A stretch of 64,000 nt of DNA, from NCBI RefSeq assembly GCF_023065955.2, contig NW_026622797.1, positions 58,215,689-58,279,688 on the forward strand, given 5' to 3'. Of this stretch, positions 59,581 to 64,000 are shown piece by piece. A program made the translations under genes and the position numbers. Numbering within the stretch: the first letter of the stretch is position 1; each line of letters begins with the position of its first letter. Origin of the DNA: Ursus arctos. Taxonomy: Eukaryota > Chordata > Mammalia > Carnivora > Ursidae. The notes beneath the pieces were generated by a model, which ran no database searches, was not told the DNA's origin, and worked only from the letters and a program-made list of their open reading frames with translations.

Positions 59581-59750
59581 CGCGCCTGGGTGGCTCAGTC
59601 GATTGGGCGCCTGCTTTTGGCTCGGGTCGTGATCCCAGCGTGGGGTTCGCTGCTCTGCCGGGAGCCTGCTTCTCCCTCTCCCTCTGCCTGCCGCTCCCCC
59701 TGCTTGTGCGCGATGACTCTCGCTGTCAAATAAATACATCTTAAAAAAAA
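59578..59750 (+). mobile_element. CAN-SINE at the TSTD3 promoter edge
   Basis: GGGCGCGCCTGGGTGGCTCA head; flanks gaaactccagagttg (59563-59577) and gaaaccgagagtta (59751-59764). Confidence 0.95.
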
Positions 59751-59858
59751 GAAACCGAGAGTTAGGCTTGCTTTTTTGTTTTTGACTATTATTTTTAAAG
59801 GAGAGACAAACCTTAAAAGTGGAAAATGGAAAATAACCAAAGATGAAATTCAAAGATT

Positions 59859-60060
59859 CTTTTAAGAGAGTTTTTTTTGAGAGAGAGGGAGAGAGAGAAA
59901 TGAGGGATTGGAGAAAAATGAGAAATTTATTGTTTACTGTGGGCAGAGAGAGAAGCAGGCTCCCCATGGAGCAGGGAGCCCCAGGCGTTGCTCGGTCCCA
60001 AGACTCTGGGATCACGACCTAAACCGAAGGCAGACGCTTAACCGACTGAGCTACCCAGGT
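59859..60060 (-). mobile_element. CAN-SINE with unusual internal segment
   Basis: Flanks gatgaaattcaaagatt (59842-59858) and gatgaaaattaaagatt (60061-60077). The part at about 59,900-59,940 does not match other copies. Confidence 0.88.
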
Positions 60061-60299
60061 GATGAAAATTAAAGATTTAAACTAAATACATTTTCCCAAC
60101 TACTTTATAACAGGATTCTTGTAGATTAATTTAAAGCCAACTACGTGGATGCTTTTCTAAGAATTGCTCTTAACTCCAATAGCTGGTTCAACTAACGCCA
60201 GTATTAAGATAATCTCATGCTGTCATCTTTTCCTCACAACTTAGGTATTTGACTATAATTGACCATAGCTTGTCAGAGTTAGGTCCAACTACTTTATAA

Positions 60300-60690
60300 A
60301 ATATGTTAGTTTGCAATTGCTACTGTAACAAATTTCCACAAATTTACTGGCTTCAAACAATATAAATTTATTATGTACAGTTCTGAAGGTGTCAGCAAGC
60401 CTGTGTTCCCCCTGAAGCCCCTAGGGAAGAATTTCTTTTCTTGCCTTTTTCACCTACTAGAAGCTTCTGGCATTCCTCAGCTAGTGGTCCCCTTCCCCAT
60501 CTTCAAAGCCAGCAGTTTGGCATCTTCAGATCTCTAACTCTGGCCTCCGCTTATGTTGTTGCATCCCTTACTCTTCCTCTGACCTCCTGCCTCCCTTTTA
60601 TAAAGAACTTTGTGATAACTCAAGTTATCATGATCACAAGTTCCAGGAACTAGAACACCTTTGGGGGCAGGGAGTGCTATTCGGCTTACC
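60300..60690 (-). repeat. MaLR/MER-type LTR
   Basis: GTTAGTTTGCAATTGCTACT, ATTTATTATGTACAGTTCTG, CCTAGGGAAGAATTTCTTTT: antisense LTR pattern. Confidence 0.6.
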
Positions 60691-60912
60691 ACATAAAGTT
60701 TATTGTTTACTGTGGTTCATTTCCTTGTTTTAAATTTATTCTCAATTTGGTCCCCCAACATGACGAAAGTTCTATTCAACTGCAAATTAATTTACAATGG
60801 AAAATTTAAAAATTAATTTCTAAATGGTATTATTAAAATATGTGTCCAAGGAATAATTTCATTAAGCAGTTTAAAATTATTCAGTTTTCAGTAATTACTT
60901 AATTAATTCATT

Positions 60913-61080
60913 TTTAAGATTTTATTTATTTGACAGCACAAGCAGGGGGAGTAGCAGGCAGAGGGCGAGGGAGAAGCAGACTCCCTGCAGAGTAGGGAGC
61001 CTGATGTGGGGCTTGATCCCAGGACCCTGGGATCATGACCTGAGCTGAAGGCAAATGCTTAACCGACTGACCCTGGTCCC
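60913..61080 (-). mobile_element. CAN-SINE
   Basis: Reverse strand: AAGATTTTATTTATTTGACA, GGCTTGATCCCAGGACCCTG. The head end is shortened or diverged. Confidence 0.92.
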
Positions 61081-61361
61081 ATTAGTTTTCAATAATTTAA
61101 TAATTAATAGCACCACCTCAAATTTCTATGCCAGTGCCATCACTTACAACTATGTTTTTCCAAATTATTTGGAGTTTAGCTATAGTTTCTATATGATCTA
61201 TTTTGTGGATTAACTTTGAATTAAAATGTCATTATATGTTGTAAATTCATGTACTCCCCATGGCATCCCCAAGCTGTCCTGAATACATCAAAACCATAGG
61301 TAGTATGAACACAGATATGGAAACAATGAAACAATGTGCTTGGCCTCAATAAATCACATTC

Positions 61362-61592
61362 GGGGGTGCCTGGGTGGCTCAGCCATTAAGCATCTGCCTT
61401 CAGCTCAGTTCATGATCCCAGAATCCTGGGATTGAGCCCCGCATTGGGCTCCCTGCTCTGTGGGAAGCCTGCTTCTCCCTCTCACACTCCCCTTGCTTGT
61501 GTTCCCTCTCTTGCTGTCTCTCTCTGTCAAATAAATAAATAAAATCTTAAAAAAAAAAAAAGGAAACATAATAAGTCTTTAAAAAAATTAAA
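61362..61592 (+). mobile_element. CAN-SINE
   Basis: GGGGTGCCTGGGTGGCTCAG head; TSD aaatcacattc at 61351-61361 and 61593-61603. The tail carries extra non-A sequence. Confidence 0.93.
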
Positions 61593-61603
61593 AAATCACA
61601 TTC

Positions 61604-62070
61604 AGCTTGATTTATGCCTTTGCAAAAGCACATATTATGATATCATTCTTTTTCCAATGTTCATGACTAAGTATTTGAGAAATATTTTTCTGCAAGATTT
61701 TTTTCTCTCAGAAGATAAATAGCTCCTCCTGTACCTAGCAAAGTGCCAGACTCGGTTTATTTAAGAGTTCTTACAGCAAAAAGTCTTGTCAAAAGAGAGT
61801 CTTGATTACTGTTCCTTGGACTAGTGTCCAAGTTCTTCTTTCGGAGAGAGTCAGGAAGGCTTCCAGTGAGATGAAAGGGAGAAAAATAGTTTAAGTCTTC
61901 TGGGAAAGTTCTACTAGTGCTGAGTTGATATGAATCATTAATTCTCAAACAACTCATTTTATTTATTGGCGTAATGCAAGTGAAAGGCAACTGGAAAGGA
62001 GATTTTGCCCATTTCTTTCCAAGTCCGTATCAGGCCTCCAGATATTTGACAAATCAAGTGAAGATTTTTT
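61604..62070. other. Intergenic, nothing recognised
   Basis: No confident exon or repeat. Confidence 0.4.
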
Positions 62071-62091
62071 TTTTTTTTGGAAACAGTTTCT

Positions 62092-62285
62092 TTTTTTTTT
62101 TTTTTTAAATGATTTTTTATTATATTATGTTAGTCACCATACAGTACATCCCCGGTTTCCGATGTAAGGCTCGATGATTCATTAGTTGTGTATAACACCC
62201 AGTGCACCATGCAATACGTGCCCTCCTTACTACCCATCACCGGTCTATCCCATTCCCCCACCCTCTTCCCCTCTGAAGTCCTCAG
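62092..62285 (-). mobile_element. Young 5'-truncated L1
   Basis: 194-bp antisense copy of the same L1 3' end seen at 53.1 kb. Perfect 16-bp TSD tttggaaacagtttct at 62076-62091 and 62286-62301. Confidence 0.93.
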
Positions 62286-62609
62286 TTTGGAAACAGTTTC
62301 TATCAAAACTTGAAATGCGTATCTGTTGACTTAGCATTTCCATTGCTATCTACTAATGATATTTGCACAAGTAGGCAAAGATAAAGTACATCAACAGAAA
62401 ACTGGGGAAAAAATGATACATCCATTACTGGAGTTTTAAGCAACTAGTCAAAAGAATGAGGCTAATACAGAGTTATGTCCAAGATATCTTGCCAAGTGAA
62501 AAAAATCACATTGTAAAATAGAATGTAGACTGCTAGAAATCAAGATAGCTTTGGAATTTTATCATTTCCAAGAAAAATTGTATGGTGTTTGCATAATTCC
62601 TAAATTTCT

Positions 62610-62814
62610 TTTTTTTTAAATAAGATTTTATTTATTTACTTGAGAGAGAGTGAGCATGGATAGGGAGAGGAGCAGAGGGTGAGGGGCAGATGGAGAGGGA
62701 GAAGCAGACTCCCCACTGATCAGGGAGCCTGAGGCAGGGCTTGGTCCCAGGACTCCGGGATACTGACCTGAGTGGAAGGCAGAGGCTCAACCTACTGAGC
62801 CACCCAGGCACCAC
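62610..62814 (-). mobile_element. CAN-SINE
   Basis: Reverse strand; flanks taattcctaaatttct (62594-62609) and taattcttaaatttct (62815-62830). Confidence 0.95.
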
Positions 62815-62830
62815 TAATTCTTAAATTTCT

Positions 62831-63483
62831 GTGTTCTAATTCAGTCCCCTCTTTTTTTTTTTTTTACTGTAAATTGGGAGTCCAGTATATGATACGTTTT
62901 TAAAAATCCCATTTACAGCATTACAATTTAGTATGGAAATTACTTAGATTTTTTTCAGATTTGCATATCTTTTTTTCTCCACGTTCTGTTTCAAATCTGT
63001 TGCTAAAATAAATGAAAACTTTTGATTTGTGATGTAGACAGTTTTGACTTAACAATTACACCACAATAAGACCTATTCTTATTTGGGGAATTTTTTTTTC
63101 CTTAAAGAAAAAAATAGGGAAAAAATATTTTTCCCTAAAGAAAAAAATTCCCCTACTCCAAAACATGATTACTTATTCCTATAGGCAGCACAGTAACTGG
63201 CATATTTGTACTTAGTTATATTTGTCGGATGAGTGGTTTCCATAAATACAATGTAAACACCTAGTGGCCTCCTTTGCCAAGTTCTGTACATAGAAATAAT
63301 GCTAACTATTTCGTAGGAAATGATTTTACGGGAAAAATCAGAGTTTTTGGTTTATCTCTGGTATCTTGAACTCTTAATGCAAGGTTCTATCATAAGGCCA
63401 CCAGTATCCTGGCTGAAGAGTTGTGAAGGATTACAAATCTCGTAGGACTTCCCTAAAACTAGAGTTGATGTTTGCAATATCGT
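62831..63483. other. Intergenic, nothing recognised
   Basis: Contains an imperfect inverted repeat at about 63,087-63,155 (GGGGAATTTTTTTTTCC against AAAAAAATTCCCC). Confidence 0.4.
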
Positions 63484-63499
63484 TAAAATAAAACATTTT

Positions 63500-63679
63500 T
63501 TTTTTAAATTTATTTGACAGAGAGACAGCCAGTGAGAGAGGGAACACAAGCAGGGGGAGTGGGAGAGGAAGAGGCAGGCTCGCCGGGGAGGAGCCTGATG
63601 TGGGGCTCGATCCCATAACGCCGGGACCCCGCCGTGAGCCGAAGGCAGACGCTTAAGGACTTAGCCACCCAGGCGCCCC
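63500..63679 (-). mobile_element. CAN-SINE
   Basis: Reverse strand; TSD taaaataaaacatttt at 63484-63499 and 63680-63695. Confidence 0.96.
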
Positions 63680-63695
63680 TAAAATAAAACATTTT

Positions 63696-64000
63696 CAAAC
63701 CAACTATTTTTACTAAACATATGCAGTGTGCAGACCACTTTAACGGATAATCGAGCTTCGAAGAGGTATAGGTGTAGGTCAAGAAATTTCCTGTCTAGTT
63801 AAGTAAGCGAGGACAGGTAAGCCGATAATGAAAAAAATGCAAGCTAACGTATGGCCAATGTCAGGTGGGACTTTATTGCACAGAAGAGTGTGACAGAGGG
63901 AAGTCGGAAGCTATCCCTTCAGGCCCTCAGCAGCAAGGGGGACTTAAGCCCGACTCCGGGAAGACCTGAGCTGCGTACTCCAGGACACTATTCGGACGCA
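63696..64000. other. Right edge, rising CpG content
   Basis: The last 100 bases become GC-richer with several CpGs. This could be the edge of a further CpG island (in human, USP45 lies on this side), but no exon is visible. Confidence 0.3.

Noticed and set aside
63700..64000. First exon of USP45 at the right edge
   Set aside because: CpG content rises and human synteny predicts it nearby, but no USP45 coding segment or clear donor is seen inside the window.

Overview
This window is vertebrate nuclear DNA from a carnivoran. About thirty copies of a tRNA-derived SINE with the CAN-SINE head (GGGGCGCCTGGGTGGC) and a TAAATAAATAAAATCTT tail are scattered through it, many with perfect target-site duplications (TSDs). 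The copies do not look like the dog-type SINEC_Cf head. The subfamily with GCACAGCGGTTAAGCG and a GTCGAATAAATAAATAAA tail suggests an arctoid caniform, possibly a bear, but that species guess is weak. I see no bacterial, phage or plasmid features.

Layout. Positions 1 to about 15,000 are intergenic, with old LINE, MIR, MaLR LTR and DNA-transposon remnants and two GC-rich, CpG-dense patches (about 2,860-3,520 and 4,540-5,540) that match no gene I recognise. A CpG-island promoter at about 15,040-15,760 drives CCNC (cyclin C) on the + strand. Its 12 coding exons (15,509-39,719) join in phase into a complete 283-residue protein, followed by a 3' UTR with a poly(A) signal at 40,888. Positions 41,000-47,400 are intergenic repeats. 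On the - strand, four exons (59,384 down to 47,453) join in phase into a 159-residue single-domain rhodanese that I identify as TSTD3. Its first exon lies in a second CpG island at about 58,900-59,580. The last 4.4 kb hold SINEs, an LTR and a young truncated L1.

The two genes converge, with about 7.7 kb between their stop codons. In human 6q16.2 the order is USP45 - TSTD3 - CCNC - PRDM13, so this window is that segment in reverse. USP45 would lie just beyond the right edge and PRDM13 beyond the left edge. This placement rests on knowledge of the human map, not on sequence seen here.

Cyclin C is the regulatory subunit of CDK8/CDK19 in the Mediator kinase module. TSTD3 is a small sulfurtransferase-like protein with an apparent mitochondrial presequence. 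Nothing suggests that the two work together. I found no previously undescribed biological system. The best leads are an orphan CpG-rich unit with a TATA-like box and a splice donor, a possible intronic poly(A) isoform of CCNC, a paired BANP-type motif in the CCNC promoter, and several informative nested or same-site SINE insertions. Repeat family names were assigned by eye.
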